Under the pieces are notes generated by a model. It searched no databases. It was not told the origin of the DNA and worked only from the letters and a program-made list of their open reading frames with translations. A program made the position numbers and the translations under genes. A stretch of 64,000 bases of DNA, from assembly GCA_963770375.1 (NCBI GenBank), contig CAVYPM010000002.1, forward strand, positions 62,001 to 126,000. The letters are read 5' to 3'. The stretch comes from DASVBE01 sp963770375 (lineage in GTDB: Bacteria > Actinomycetota > Actinomycetes > Streptosporangiales > Streptosporangiaceae). Shown piece after piece: positions 29,585 through 38,537 of the stretch; the stretch's first letter is position 1; every line of letters starts with the position of its first letter.

Positions 29585-30343
29585 TCAGCGGTACTCCGCG
29601 TCGCCGGACCGGAGGGCGCGGAGGGACATCTCGAAAGAGTCCAGCCGGCCGCGGACGACCTCGGCTTGCCGCGGGTCGGGGCCGCCAGGAGCCCGCTCGG
29701 CGTCCATGGCCGAGCGGGCTGCCTGCAGTGAAACGAGTGTGTCCGCGATCCTGGCGCGGTCGCCGTCGTCCGGGACCGCCTCGCGCAGCGAGTAGAGCTC
29801 CTGCGTGAGGTCATCGGCCCGCCGCTGGATGTCGGTCCACCGGCCGGCTGCGTCCGGAGCCGCGAACTGGCCCGGCGATTCCGCGACACTCATCGCGTCG
29901 TGCAGCGCCGAGCCCTTCGCGTAGGCGTCGATGAGCCGGGATTGCCAGCCGGCCGCGGTCGCCGAACGACGGCGTGACGCATGGACGATCCATCCGGTCA
30001 GGGCGGCCAGGACGGCGACGCCCAGCAGGATCCAGGGCCAGATAGGGGTGGAGCCGGAACTGGATTCGGACCCGGTGGCCGTCGGCGAGGCACCGGGCGC
30101 CGCCGGCGCGGCGGAAGCCGTCACCGTGGCGGTCGCTGTCACCGTCGCCCTCGCGGTCGGGGTCCTGGTTACGGTCGGGACCGAGGGCCCGGTCGGGGTC
30201 TCCTCCGGCGAGGCGGTGGCCGTGGCGGCCTTGCTGGCCAGATTGCCGGCCGCGTCCTGGGCGGCGCTCCCGCATCCGGCCGCCAGGCATCCGGTTGCCA
30301 GGATGACCGCCGGAAGAAACCATGCCCTCGTGAAAGACCGCAT
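29585..30343 (-). CDS. Putative lipoprotein with one transmembrane helix
   Basis: The 252-residue product has a signal peptide with lipobox LAAGC (Cys ~24), a Thr/Ala/Pro-rich spacer of ~70 residues, a helix WPWILLGVAVLAALTGWIVH and a cytoplasmic-type helical domain of ~130 residues (RRADDLTQELYSLREAVPDD). A lipobox plus a later helix is an unusual topology; the lipid anchor may not be used. Function is unknown. It is convergent with the SHOCT gene, 2 bases apart. Confidence 0.7.
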   Translation of the reverse strand: MRSFTRAWFLPAVILATGCLAAGCGSAAQDAAGNLASKAATATASPEETPTGPSVPTVTRTPTARATVTATATVTASAAPAAPGASPTATGSESSSGSTPIWPWILLGVAVLAALTGWIVHASRRRSATAAGWQSRLIDAYAKGSALHDAMSVAESPGQFAAPDAAGRWTDIQRRADDLTQELYSLREAVPDDGDRARIADTLVSLQAARSAMDAERAPGGPDPRQAEVVRGRLDSFEMSLRALRSGDAEYR

Positions 30344-30363
30344 GTCATCCCCTTCTGTGCTGG

Positions 30364-31311
30364 CTATGGGCGTTGATGATCATTTGTGTGGATGTCCGCG
30401 CCGCGAATCGGGTGGCCGGAGACCAGCGAGGCGCTCAGCTTGACTGTCTTTACCGCGCTGGTCGCGCCCGCCTGCAAGGTCAGGCCAGTGGTAAACACGA
30501 TGAGGCCGGGGACGAACAGCGCCTTCGACCCGAGCATGACCAGCCCAAGGCGGCCGAGGAGATAGGGAGGTGTGCAGACCACCGCCCCGACGATCCCGCC
30601 CACTGCCGAGGCGGCCAGCTTGTCTCGTTTCGGGTAGCTGGTCTTCATGCCGATGAGCCGGGCTGGCACGGCCACGTAGCAGACCATCATGATCGCTATG
30701 ACGATGCTCAGGCAGAGACCGAACCAGAACGTTCCCCAGCGGACGACGACCACGGTGGACAGGCCCAGCAGCACCCCGACGGCGAAGCCCGAGGCCAGGA
30801 TGCCGACCCGGCGAGACCAGGCCCGGGTAAACGCGGGCCGGATCGACGGTGGTGCCCGCCCGGCGATCGCGTAGGCGAACACTGCGTTCAGGTAGAAGCT
30901 CGCCGCCGTGACCACCGCCACCCCGAGCACGAGCGGGATCACGACCGGCCCGGTCAGCACGTGAAGTGTCCTTCCGTGCAGGACGTGGATCTTCAGGTCG
31001 AACATGGCCGCCCAGATCCACATTGCGGGCAGCAGCTGGATCAGGGTGAGCCGCCAGTTCGTGACCAGGAGCTTGATCCCCACGAAGAGCATGGCGAAGG
31101 CACCGACGCACACCGCCAGCGGGGCAAGCCACCGCCGTGACCGGCTCAGCCGCAGGATGACCTCGTCCGCGGTGGCCAGATCGCTGTCCCTGACCGCCAG
31201 GACGAACCGCCTGAGCTGTTCCCGCCGGGTGGCTTGCCGGGAGGGCTGCGGCTGCCCGTGGCCGGGCGCGGGGGCAGCCGGCTGCCCGGACGCGTTGCCC
31301 TCGATAGCCAC
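30364..31311 (-). CDS. Polytopic membrane protein, function unknown
   Basis: About 315 residues: a hydrophilic N-terminus, then roughly six helices (e.g. WLAPLAVCVGAFAMLFVGIK, VVIPLVLGVAVVTAASFYLN). I do not recognise the family. GTG 31311 is chosen because the frame upstream to 31368 overlaps the palindrome that likely serves as operator; the ATG at 31368 remains possible. It is divergent from the DUF2252 gene. Confidence 0.6.
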   Translation of the reverse strand: MAIEGNASGQPAAPAPGHGQPQPSRQATRREQLRRFVLAVRDSDLATADEVILRLSRSRRWLAPLAVCVGAFAMLFVGIKLLVTNWRLTLIQLLPAMWIWAAMFDLKIHVLHGRTLHVLTGPVVIPLVLGVAVVTAASFYLNAVFAYAIAGRAPPSIRPAFTRAWSRRVGILASGFAVGVLLGLSTVVVVRWGTFWFGLCLSIVIAIMMVCYVAVPARLIGMKTSYPKRDKLAASAVGGIVGAVVCTPPYLLGRLGLVMLGSKALFVPGLIVFTTGLTLQAGATSAVKTVKLSASLVSGHPIRGADIHTNDHQRP

Positions 31312-31341
31312 TTTCCGAGAATTAGCACCCGCGCTGGCGGG

Positions 31342-31368
31342 GTGCCTCACCCAGCATGGATGAGGCAC
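31342..31368. promoter_or_regulatory. Inverted repeat with TCACCC-N5-GGATGA core
   Basis: GTGCCTCA (31342-31349) is inversely repeated at 31361-31368. The core TCACCC-AGCAT-GGATGA (31347-31363) is one mismatch from the window's recurrent operator. It lies between two divergent genes and could act on both. Confidence 0.55.
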
Positions 31369-31418
31369 CCGGCGGCCCGGCGCGGCATCGTCGGGTGCAT
31401 GGCTGAGAGGAGCCGATC

Positions 31419-32894
31419 ATGCCTGCACAGACGGTAGAAGCCCCCGTATGGGCACCGGGTCGGTATCAGCTGGACACCAGCGTGAACCTGCTCACTCCGG
31501 CTGAGCGGGCCGCCCGGGGCAAGGAAGCCCGGGCCCGGGTGCCACGCGACTCGCACGCGATGTTCGACCCGCCGTCGGGCCGCCAGGACCCGATCGGCCT
31601 GCTGGAGGAGCAGGCGCGGACGCGGGTCCCGGAACTGGTGCCGGTCCGGTGGGGCCGGATGATGGTCTCCCCGTTCACTTACTACCGCGGCGCAGCCCTG
31701 CCGATGGCCGCCGACCTGGCCGCGACGCCCGTGTCCGGGCTGGCCGTGCAGGCCTGCGGCGATGCGCACCTGTCCAACTTCGGCCTGTTCGGCTCGGCCG
31801 AACGCCGCCTGGTGTTCGACGTCAACGACTTCGACGAGACGCTGCCCGGCCCGTGGGAATGGGATGTCAAGCGGCTGGCGGCCAGCCTGGAGGTCGCGGC
31901 GCGCGACAACGGGCTCACGGCCAAGCAGCGCCGCGAGGTTGTCGTGGCCAGCGCCGCCCGCTACCGGCAGGCGATGCGGGAGTTCGCCGCCATGACCAAC
32001 CTGGACGTCTGGTACGCGCACGCCGACATCACCGAGCTTCGGGCGCAGTTCGATTCCCGGCTCCGCGAGCGGCAGCGCAGAGAGCTGGACAAGGGCCTGG
32101 CCAAGGCGCGGACCCGGGACAGCATGCAGCAACTGGCCAAGCTGACCACGATGGCCGGCGGGCGTCCGCGGATCATCTCCGATCCGCCGCTCCTGGTCCC
32201 CGTCGACGAGCTGCTGCCGGCCGAACGGGACCGGGAAAATCTGGAAGTGGAGCTGAAGAGCCTGATCGCCGGATACCAGCGCACGCTCGAGACCGATCGC
32301 CGGTATCTGCTCGAGCAGTTCGAGTTCTGTGACATGGCCCGCAAGGTGGTCGGCGTGGGCAGCGTCGGGACACGCTGCTGGATCATCCTGATGCTCGGCC
32401 GTGACACCAGCGACCCGCTGTTCTTGCAGGTCAAGGAGGCCGAGCGGTCGGTACTCAGCCGGTTCGTCGGCGCCAGCAGGTATGCCAACCAGGGCCAGCG
32501 GGTGGTGGCGGGCCAGCGGCTGATGCAGGCGGCAAGCGACATCTTCCTCGGCTGGCAGCGCATCAAGGCGGAGCTCGACGGGCGAGCCATCGAGGGGCGA
32601 ACCCGGGACTTTTACGTCCGGCAGTTGCGGGACTGGAAGTTCTCCGTCGAGATCCAGTTCCTGCGCCCGGAAGGTCTGCAGTTGTACGGCGCGCTCTGCG
32701 GCTGGACGCTGGCCCGGGCCCACGCCCGCTCCGGCGACCGCATCGCTATCGCCTCCTATCTTGGCGGCTCGGACGTCTTCGAGCGCGCCATCGGCAGGTT
32801 CGCCAGCGCCTACGCCGATCAGAACGAGCGTGACTACCACGCCCTGGTGGAGGCGGCGAAGTCCGGGCGGATAACCGCCGAGCACGGCGTGTGA
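31419..32894 (+). CDS. DUF2252 domain protein
   Basis: This 491-residue protein has the DUF2252 features FTYYRGAALPMAADLA, CGDAHLSNFGLFGSAERR and FDVNDFDETLPGPWEWDVKR. The layout GDxHxxN...xDxND resembles the catalytic loop of kinase-fold aminoglycoside phosphotransferase/choline kinase proteins, so a phosphotransferase activity is plausible but unproven. GGAG precedes the ATG. The operator-like palindrome lies ~55 bases upstream. Confidence 0.85.
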   Translation: MPAQTVEAPVWAPGRYQLDTSVNLLTPAERAARGKEARARVPRDSHAMFDPPSGRQDPIGLLEEQARTRVPELVPVRWGRMMVSPFTYYRGAALPMAADLAATPVSGLAVQACGDAHLSNFGLFGSAERRLVFDVNDFDETLPGPWEWDVKRLAASLEVAARDNGLTAKQRREVVVASAARYRQAMREFAAMTNLDVWYAHADITELRAQFDSRLRERQRRELDKGLAKARTRDSMQQLAKLTTMAGGRPRIISDPPLLVPVDELLPAERDRENLEVELKSLIAGYQRTLETDRRYLLEQFEFCDMARKVVGVGSVGTRCWIILMLGRDTSDPLFLQVKEAERSVLSRFVGASRYANQGQRVVAGQRLMQAASDIFLGWQRIKAELDGRAIEGRTRDFYVRQLRDWKFSVEIQFLRPEGLQLYGALCGWTLARAHARSGDRIAIASYLGGSDVFERAIGRFASAYADQNERDYHALVEAAKSGRITAEHGV

Positions 32895-32945
32895 CGACCG
32901 GGCGGCCTCGGGCGCGTTGAGCGGGGGCGTGCGGGGACTTCCCTG

Positions 32946-33647
32946 CTAGCCGCGGTCCTCGTCGTCGTCCGGGCCGTCCGCATTCTCAGGCCGGATCCTG
33001 GGGGTCGGCCGCTGGTACGCGGAGACGAGCCTGGCCACCAGGGTGGCCAGGAATACCTGGCCGGTCATGGCCTCCATCACCGCGATGGACCGGCCGCCGC
33101 TCCGGGCTGCGGTGAAGTCCCCGTACCCCAGGGTGGTCAGCGTGGTGAAGCTGAAGTACTGGAGCGTCTGGGTGTTGGCGGGCTGGTTGTCGGCAAAGAA
33201 CGGTTGGCTGTCCAGTAGCTGGATCGCCGCGTAGCAGGCCGCGAACATCAGCCCGACGATCAGATAGGCACTGATGGCGCCGTAGAGGCTCTGAATGGTC
33301 ACCGTGGGCTTGGCCAGGACCCGCCGTATGACCACGACCGCGGTCATGAGCAGCACCAGTGCCTTCCACAGCTCGGCCGCGCCCTGGCCGGCCGGCGTTC
33401 CGGATAGCGCCGCCGCGAACGCGCCTGCCGAGCCGGTCACGGTGAGGACGATGATGACCAGCGGCCACCTGCCGGGCAGCGGCGAGGTCCGCATGGCCAG
33501 CAGCAGCACCAGGGCGAACAGGCCGATCTGCACCTCGGTGGTCAGGTGCGCGCCGCTGAATGCGGAGAACAGGTAGGTCCCGATGAGGACCAGCAGCAGC
33601 AAGCCGTACCGGCCGCCGCTCTCGCGTCGGCCCGGTACGGCTGGCAT
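32946..33647 (-). CDS. Two-pore-helix type potassium channel (ion transport 2)
   Basis: The 233-residue membrane protein has about five or six helices; before the last helix stands the selectivity filter TTLGYGD within FSFTTLTTLGYGDFTAARSG. There is no RCK/TrkA-N domain, only a short acidic tail. It should let K+ cross the cytoplasmic membrane. It begins 13 bases after the DUF1269 stop on the same strand, so the two are likely co-transcribed from the promoter with the palindrome at 34221. Confidence 0.85.
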   Translation of the reverse strand: MPAVPGRRESGGRYGLLLLVLIGTYLFSAFSGAHLTTEVQIGLFALVLLLAMRTSPLPGRWPLVIIVLTVTGSAGAFAAALSGTPAGQGAAELWKALVLLMTAVVVIRRVLAKPTVTIQSLYGAISAYLIVGLMFAACYAAIQLLDSQPFFADNQPANTQTLQYFSFTTLTTLGYGDFTAARSGGRSIAVMEAMTGQVFLATLVARLVSAYQRPTPRIRPENADGPDDDEDRG

Positions 33648-33660
33648 GGGTAGTGGGTGC

Positions 33661-34155
33661 TCAGGAGGCGGTGTCGCCGTGCAGGGCGTCCTGGAGCTCC
33701 TGCTCGCCGTCCTTGGACAGCGAGGTCTTGAGCACCGTGCCGCCGTACTTGCTCATGGCCTCGACGGCCTTGTCCGGGGTGACCTTCTCCACCATCAGGA
33801 ACAGGCACGAGGTTCCCGGCTCCAGCATGCCGCGGACCTGGTCCTGGAACGCCTTGTCGACGCCGGACTTGGTGATCTTGCCCATGAGCGCGCCCATCCC
33901 GGCGCCGACCGCCATCCCGAATACCGGGATGAAGAACAGCAGGCCGAACAGCAGGCCCCAGAACATGCCCCAGGTCGCCCCGCGGCCGACCATGTGGTGG
34001 GTCGTGTGCGTGTGGTATTTGCCTTCCTGGTCCCGGACGATCACCGCGATCGCGTCGGGCTGGATGATCAGGTCCTGGGCCAGCCGCCGCGCCTCGGCGG
34101 CTGCCTCGTCGGCGGTGGCCTCGTCGGGGTAACCGATCGCGATCAGGTCAGACAT
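33661..34155 (-). CDS. DUF1269 membrane-associated protein (copy 1)
   Basis: A 164-residue protein: a ferredoxin-like N-terminal half (LIAIGYPDEATADEAAAEAR, IQPDAIAVIVRD), a glycine-rich hydrophobic hairpin (WGMFWGLLFGLLFFIPVFGM), and a C-terminal part ending GGTVLKTSLSKDGEQELQ. DUF1269 proteins are stress-linked with unknown activity. A close paralogue stands at 63173, at the end of the ADI region. Confidence 0.87.
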   Translation of the reverse strand: MSDLIAIGYPDEATADEAAAEARRLAQDLIIQPDAIAVIVRDQEGKYHTHTTHHMVGRGATWGMFWGLLFGLLFFIPVFGMAVGAGMGALMGKITKSGVDKAFQDQVRGMLEPGTSCLFLMVEKVTPDKAVEAMSKYGGTVLKTSLSKDGEQELQDALHGDTAS

Positions 34156-34220
34156 TTTGTCTCACTTCCCTGAAGTGTCTACTGGTCAGGCCTAGTCCAG
34201 CAACTAACCCGACGTGGCGG

Positions 34221-34239
34221 TCCACCCGTGGCGGGTGAA
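34221..34239. promoter_or_regulatory. Operator-like palindrome TCCACCC-N5-GGGTGAA
   Basis: CACCC-GTGGC-GGGTG with flanks one base off a perfect 7-5-7 palindrome. It lies 66 bases upstream of the DUF1269 start. Confidence 0.6.
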
Positions 34240-34253
34240 TACGGCGGGGCGCG

Positions 34254-36950
34254 TCAGATCAGCTCGAGCTGCCGCGCGCGGCGGACTGCCTCGTTCCGGT
34301 GCGAGGCAGACAGCTTGCGGTAAATGCTCCTGAAGTGGGTCTTGACCGTGTTCACCGAGAGGAACATCTCCGCGGCGATCTCGGCCGTGCTGAGCATTCC
34401 CGACGCGTGCGTGAGCACTTCCCGCTCGCGCGCGCTGAGCCGCTCGACGACCAGTGGCGCCGGCGGGGCGGCCGGGAGCATTTTGACCGGGACCGTGCCG
34501 GGTGTTATGACGCTGGGCCCGAGCAGCTCACGGTAGGGCTGGACCAGCTCGGGGTCGCGCCGCAGCACTTGCCGCAGCCAGGCGCGTTCCATGACGAAGG
34601 GCAGCCTCACCTGTTCCGGTTTGGCCAGCCGCAGCGCGCGCTCCAGGCAGCGACGGCCGTGGGCGCCGTCTCCGGCCGTGTAGCTGAGCCGGGCCTCGGC
34701 CAGCGCCACGTCGAGCTGCTGGAATCCCGGGCCCACCGGATTCAGGGCGCGCCGGGCGGATCGCTGATCTCCCGCGGTCAGCCAGGCGTGGACGAGCGCC
34801 GCCGCGGCGTCGGGTCCCGTGCCGGCGCGCTGCGCCGTGGCCACGGCCGCCGGCGCATCGCCGGCTGCCGCCCGGGCGCGTGACTCGAGAACGGTCAGCA
34901 TGAGCTCGAGCCAGGCAGGCGGCGACGGTGACCAGTCCTGGCAGGCCTGCCGGATCATGTCCGTCGCGGGTGTTGCCTGGCCGCCGGCCAGCCGCCGCTG
35001 CGCCGCGACCACGCAGGCGAGCGCGCTGACCAGCTTGTCCGGGCGGCTTCGCAGGGCTGCCTCGGCCAGCTTCAGCCGGGCGTGCGCCTCCTGAGCGTCA
35101 CCTTGCTGCAGGCACACCCAGGCCAGCGCGACGCTGGCCGCCGGGATGACGTCCTCGGTGAGGTCGCCACCGCTGCTCAGTGCCTCGGCCGCCTCCCCGG
35201 CCAGCTCGACGGCGCGGCTCAGCCTTCCTCTCAGGGCTTCCACCAGAGCGAGATACCCGAGGCAGCCGGCTCGTTCGTACGCGGTTTCCGTCGCGGGCAC
35301 GGCCGCGGCGTCGGCGAAGCGCACGGCGGCGGCGTCGAGCCGGCCGGCCCATGTCTCGACCACCCCGCAGTCCGCTATGACCTGGGTCTGGACTTCCGGA
35401 TGCCGGGCCCGGACCTCTTCGGGCAGCTCGGTCATCACGTCCTCAGCGCGCCGCGCTGCGGTCGTCGCCATCTCGAGGTCCCCGGTGCGGCGGGCCAGTT
35501 CCAGCTGGATCAGCGCCGCAGCCAGCCGGGCCGGGATCTGGTCGTCGGCCTCCGGGTGCCCGAGGATGTCCTCCGCGGCCGCGAGCTGAGCAGCGGCTGC
35601 CTCATGTGCACCCTGGCGCAGCGCGATGGCCGCCATCACGAGCAAGGGCTGCGGTTGCGTCCACACCGCATCAGGCGGCATGGAACGGAATGCCTCGGCC
35701 AGCGGCTGATGTCCGCGCAGCTCGATGAGCTGCCCGATGGCGAACTCGTCCACGACGACGTCGGCGGCGAGCGGCCAGTCGCCGGATTGGGCGGCATACC
35801 GCACGGCGTCGCCCAGCCGTCCGTGGCGCTGGCACCACCGCGCCGCGCGCCGGTACAGGTCGGGTATCTGCTCGCCGGACTCGACCCTCAGCTTGAGACG
35901 CAGTACCGCCCCGAGCAGCGACTGGTAGCGATACCACCCCTGCCCGAGCGGGCGGACGAACGCGCCCGCTCGCGCCAGCACGGGCAGCGCGTCTGCCCCG
36001 GCCCGGCCATCGGTCAGCTCGGCGGCGAGATCGGGGCTGACGCTGTCCAGGATGCTGGTCCGCAGGAGCATGTCGCGAACCGCGGGGACCTGGGCGTTGA
36101 GGAATTCGTCCACCAGATAGCTGGTGAGGGCGCTGTCCCCCGTTTCCAGCTCCTTCGCGAACTGCTCAGGGTCAGAGCTTCCCTGCAGGGAAATCGCGGC
36201 CAGGCGCATTCCCGCCGCCCAGCCCTCCGTCCGCCCGGTAATGCGTTCCAGGGCCGGGACCGACAGCGTGACGCCGTGATGGACCAGCAGCACACCGGAT
36301 TCCTCCATGCTGAAGGCCAGGTCATCGGCCCTGATCTCGGTTAGCTGGCCGGCCAGCCGGTACCGGTGCAACGGCAGCAGCGGATCCGCTCGCGATACCA
36401 CCATCAGGTGCAGCCCGGGCCAGGCATTCCTCAGCACGTAGGCGAGTCCGTCCAGGACGGCTGGTTCAGTCAGCAGATGGAAGTCGTCCAGGACGAGCAC
36501 CACCGGTGGGTTCTGGGCGGCTAGCGTTGATGCCAGCCGGACCAGGAACGTGTGATCCACGGCCATGCGTCCCGGCCCGGGCACTACCTGCGGCGCGGCG
36601 ATGCCCGACTTCCGCAGGGCGGCCACGACGTACGACCAGAACATCCTGGGCCGGTTGTCGTAGTCGTCGGCGTTGACCCAGGCCAGAGTGCATGGATAGC
36701 TGGTCGACGTGGCCCACGCCGCGACGGCCATGGTCTTGCCCGCACCAGGTGGTCCGGTCACCGAGGTCAGCGGGCCTCGCGCGCCATCGGCGAGGAGCTT
36801 GTCGATGCGCGGGCGGATGACTGCCCAGCCCGGCACGGCCGGCATCGTGACCTTCGACGTCAGGACAGGGTCGCCGGGATCCCCGCTTCCTTGGAACCGG
36901 GCTGTCCCGTGCGCGCCGTGGCTAGATGCCCTCATCTCTCTCATTCCCAT
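34254..36950 (-). CDS. STAND-ATPase LuxR-family (MalT-like) regulator 1
   Basis: This 898-residue protein has Walker A GPPGAGKT at 66-73, Walker B VVLVLDDFHLL, a winged-helix/ARM-type middle with GRTEGWAAGMRLAAISLQG, TPR-like helical repeats, and a C-terminal LuxR helix-turn-helix (LSAREREVLTHASGMLSTAE, then SVNTVKTHFRSIYRKLSASH). This is the MalT architecture: ATP and a ligand switch the protein to an oligomer that activates transcription. The small family protein at 37129 is divergent from it. Paralogues stand at 38538 and 48570. Confidence 0.9.
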   Translation of the reverse strand: MGMREMRASSHGAHGTARFQGSGDPGDPVLTSKVTMPAVPGWAVIRPRIDKLLADGARGPLTSVTGPPGAGKTMAVAAWATSTSYPCTLAWVNADDYDNRPRMFWSYVVAALRKSGIAAPQVVPGPGRMAVDHTFLVRLASTLAAQNPPVVLVLDDFHLLTEPAVLDGLAYVLRNAWPGLHLMVVSRADPLLPLHRYRLAGQLTEIRADDLAFSMEESGVLLVHHGVTLSVPALERITGRTEGWAAGMRLAAISLQGSSDPEQFAKELETGDSALTSYLVDEFLNAQVPAVRDMLLRTSILDSVSPDLAAELTDGRAGADALPVLARAGAFVRPLGQGWYRYQSLLGAVLRLKLRVESGEQIPDLYRRAARWCQRHGRLGDAVRYAAQSGDWPLAADVVVDEFAIGQLIELRGHQPLAEAFRSMPPDAVWTQPQPLLVMAAIALRQGAHEAAAAQLAAAEDILGHPEADDQIPARLAAALIQLELARRTGDLEMATTAARRAEDVMTELPEEVRARHPEVQTQVIADCGVVETWAGRLDAAAVRFADAAAVPATETAYERAGCLGYLALVEALRGRLSRAVELAGEAAEALSSGGDLTEDVIPAASVALAWVCLQQGDAQEAHARLKLAEAALRSRPDKLVSALACVVAAQRRLAGGQATPATDMIRQACQDWSPSPPAWLELMLTVLESRARAAAGDAPAAVATAQRAGTGPDAAAALVHAWLTAGDQRSARRALNPVGPGFQQLDVALAEARLSYTAGDGAHGRRCLERALRLAKPEQVRLPFVMERAWLRQVLRRDPELVQPYRELLGPSVITPGTVPVKMLPAAPPAPLVVERLSAREREVLTHASGMLSTAEIAAEMFLSVNTVKTHFRSIYRKLSASHRNEAVRRARQLELI

Positions 36951-37003
36951 CTCGGCGGGCTAACCCTCCGCACGTCCGTGCCCCCGGCGCGGGATGAAAG
37001 TTC

Positions 37004-37044
37004 ATCACCCCGGGCCATCGCATCGTCCCGGCGGAGTATCACCC
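37004..37044. promoter_or_regulatory. Two direct ATCACCC half-sites
   Basis: ATCACCC occurs at 37004-37010 and again at 37038-37044, in the shared upstream region of LuxR regulator 1 and the small protein at 37129. No full opposite arm is present, so these may be half-sites. Confidence 0.35.
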
Positions 37045-37128
37045 GCCATGAGTGGAGCGCGCGATGCCCGCCAGAAGGGACCGTAGGGAGTGCCTGGCCG
37101 TGAAGATTCCTACTAGCGAGGGGCTACG

Positions 37129-37365
37129 GTGCCATCGTCCTACTATGAAATCCGGGTGGCCGGGACCCTCCCACCCGAGGTTCTGCTCGACTTCGAAAGG
37201 CTTACCGCATCGGTCGAGCCGGTAGAGACAGTCGTGCATGGCCCGCTGCGGGATCAGGCTGCGCTGAACGGGTTGCTCGCCCGGCTCCAGACGTTCGGTA
37301 TCGAGGTTCTTGAGATCCGGCGACTGCACGGGACGGATCCGTCCGGTGACGAGCGCCGTCCGTGA
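37129..37365 (+). CDS. Small regulator-linked family protein A
   Basis: This 78-residue protein reads YYEIRVAGTLPPEVLLDFER and then DQAALNGLLARLQTFGIEVL. It is one of six related proteins in this window sharing the pattern YxIxxxG, then TxxxGxLDQAALxGxL, then LGLELxEI. Predicted strands and helices suggest a compact beta-alpha-beta fold like ferredoxin/ACT domains (inference). GAGGGG precedes GTG 37129. It is divergent from LuxR regulator 1. I know no name or function for the family. Confidence 0.72.
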   Translation: MPSSYYEIRVAGTLPPEVLLDFERLTASVEPVETVVHGPLRDQAALNGLLARLQTFGIEVLEIRRLHGTDPSGDERRP

Positions 37366-37383
37366 CGGCCCAGGCGTTCCTGC

Positions 37384-37665
37384 TCAGGATCCGGCTCCCA
37401 CCGGAAGATCCGAGCCGTTCTGCTGCCAGGCCTGCGCTCCGGCGCTCATGGCCACCCTGGCCTGGGACAGCTTGTTCCTGGCCAGCTGGCTGACCGGCAC
37501 GTCCATGTCGTTGACCCACCGCCGGGTAGACGACATCATGTGGCCTGCGCCCACGGCCAGGCCGGCCAGGGCGATCATGGTGCCTCCTCCGACCATCGCA
37601 GCGCTGACGATCAGGTAAGCCGTCCGGAATTGCGGCCCGCCGCTGCCATTTGCGTCGTTACTCAT
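37384..37665 (-). CDS. Small membrane protein, function unknown
   Basis: A 93-residue product with one or two hydrophobic stretches (FRTAYLIVSAAMVGGGTMIA, LAGLAVGAGHMM), then a polar helix with VSQLARNKLSQARVAMSAGA. The ATG at 37665 is preferred over one three codons upstream because of spacing. Convergent with protein A. Two palindromes lie 60-120 bases upstream. Confidence 0.6.
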   Translation of the reverse strand: MSNDANGSGGPQFRTAYLIVSAAMVGGGTMIALAGLAVGAGHMMSSTRRWVNDMDVPVSQLARNKLSQARVAMSAGAQAWQQNGSDLPVGAGS

Positions 37666-37724
37666 GGCCCCCATCCTCTGCTTCCGACCTGGTGATCACT
37701 GTGCTTAACCCGGGTGACCCCCGG

Positions 37725-37784
37725 ATCACCCATCCAGGGTGAACGGTATTTTGCGGCTGTCCCGCATCACACGCAGCGGGTGAT
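37725..37784. promoter_or_regulatory. Pair of operator-like palindromes
   Basis: Site 1 (37725-37743) is ATCACCC-ATCCA-GGGTGAA with perfect six-base arms. Site 2 (37766-37784) is ATCACAC-GCAGC-GGGTGAT. Their centres are 41 bases apart (about four helical turns), between the small membrane gene (37665) and yccF-like gene (37920). Confidence 0.65.
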
Positions 37785-37919
37785 GTGCCCGCCGTCCGGT
37801 CCTGCGACCGTGGCCGTATAGCCGGACCGAAGGAGCGACCCGCAACCTCGACCGCCAGCTCAAATGACGCCGCTGGGTCTCAGTGCGAGTGAATTCCAGC
37901 CGCCCGGGCAGGAGGGGCC

Positions 37920-38318
37920 ATGCTCAGGATGATCCTCAACGTGATCTGGCTGATCTTCTGCGGCCTGTGGATGGCTGTCGCGTACGTCCTCGCCGGCCTG
38001 GTCGCCTTCATCCTGATCATCACCATCCCCTTCGGGATCGCCTCCTTCCGCATCGCCGCCTACGTGCTATGGCCGTTCGGCCGGACGATCGACCGGCATC
38101 CGCACGCCGGCGTGGCCTCGGTGATCGGGAACGTGCTCTGGATCGTCCTGTTCGGCTGGTGGCTGGCGCTCGGGCATCTGATCGCCGGCGTCATGCTGGC
38201 GATCACGATCATTGGCATCCCGCTCGCGGCCGGCAGCTTCAAGATCATCCCTATCACGCTTGCGCCGCTTGGGGTCCGCATCGTGCGGACTGACCGCGCG
38301 TACGCCGAAGTGGCCTAG
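37920..38318 (+). CDS. YccF-domain membrane protein
   Basis: This 132-residue protein contains two copies of the YccF hydrophobic repeat: NVIWLIFCGLWMAVAYVLAG with IPFGIASFRIAAYVLWPFG, and NVLWIVLFGWWLALGHLIAG with IGIPLAAGSFKIIPITLAPL. Function is unknown. GGAGGGG stands directly upstream of the ATG. The palindrome pair at 37725-37784 lies 136 bases upstream. Confidence 0.88.
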   Translation: MLRMILNVIWLIFCGLWMAVAYVLAGLVAFILIITIPFGIASFRIAAYVLWPFGRTIDRHPHAGVASVIGNVLWIVLFGWWLALGHLIAGVMLAITIIGIPLAAGSFKIIPITLAPLGVRIVRTDRAYAEVA

Positions 38319-38537
38319 GGCGGGCCGTCTCGTGCGCCTGCCGTGGCCTCCGCCGTGGCCGCTGTCATGCGCTTTGCGCGGATATGAGTGTTTCGCCGGA
38401 AATAATCGGCTTGGCGGCAAGAATGACTCTAGACTCTTTAAATCTCCTGCCCGGCGACTTAGGGTGGGCGGACACATCACTTTGCTCGTCCCGGGCCTTG
38501 TGGGCGGCCGGATCATGGTGCCGGGGAGATTTCGCTT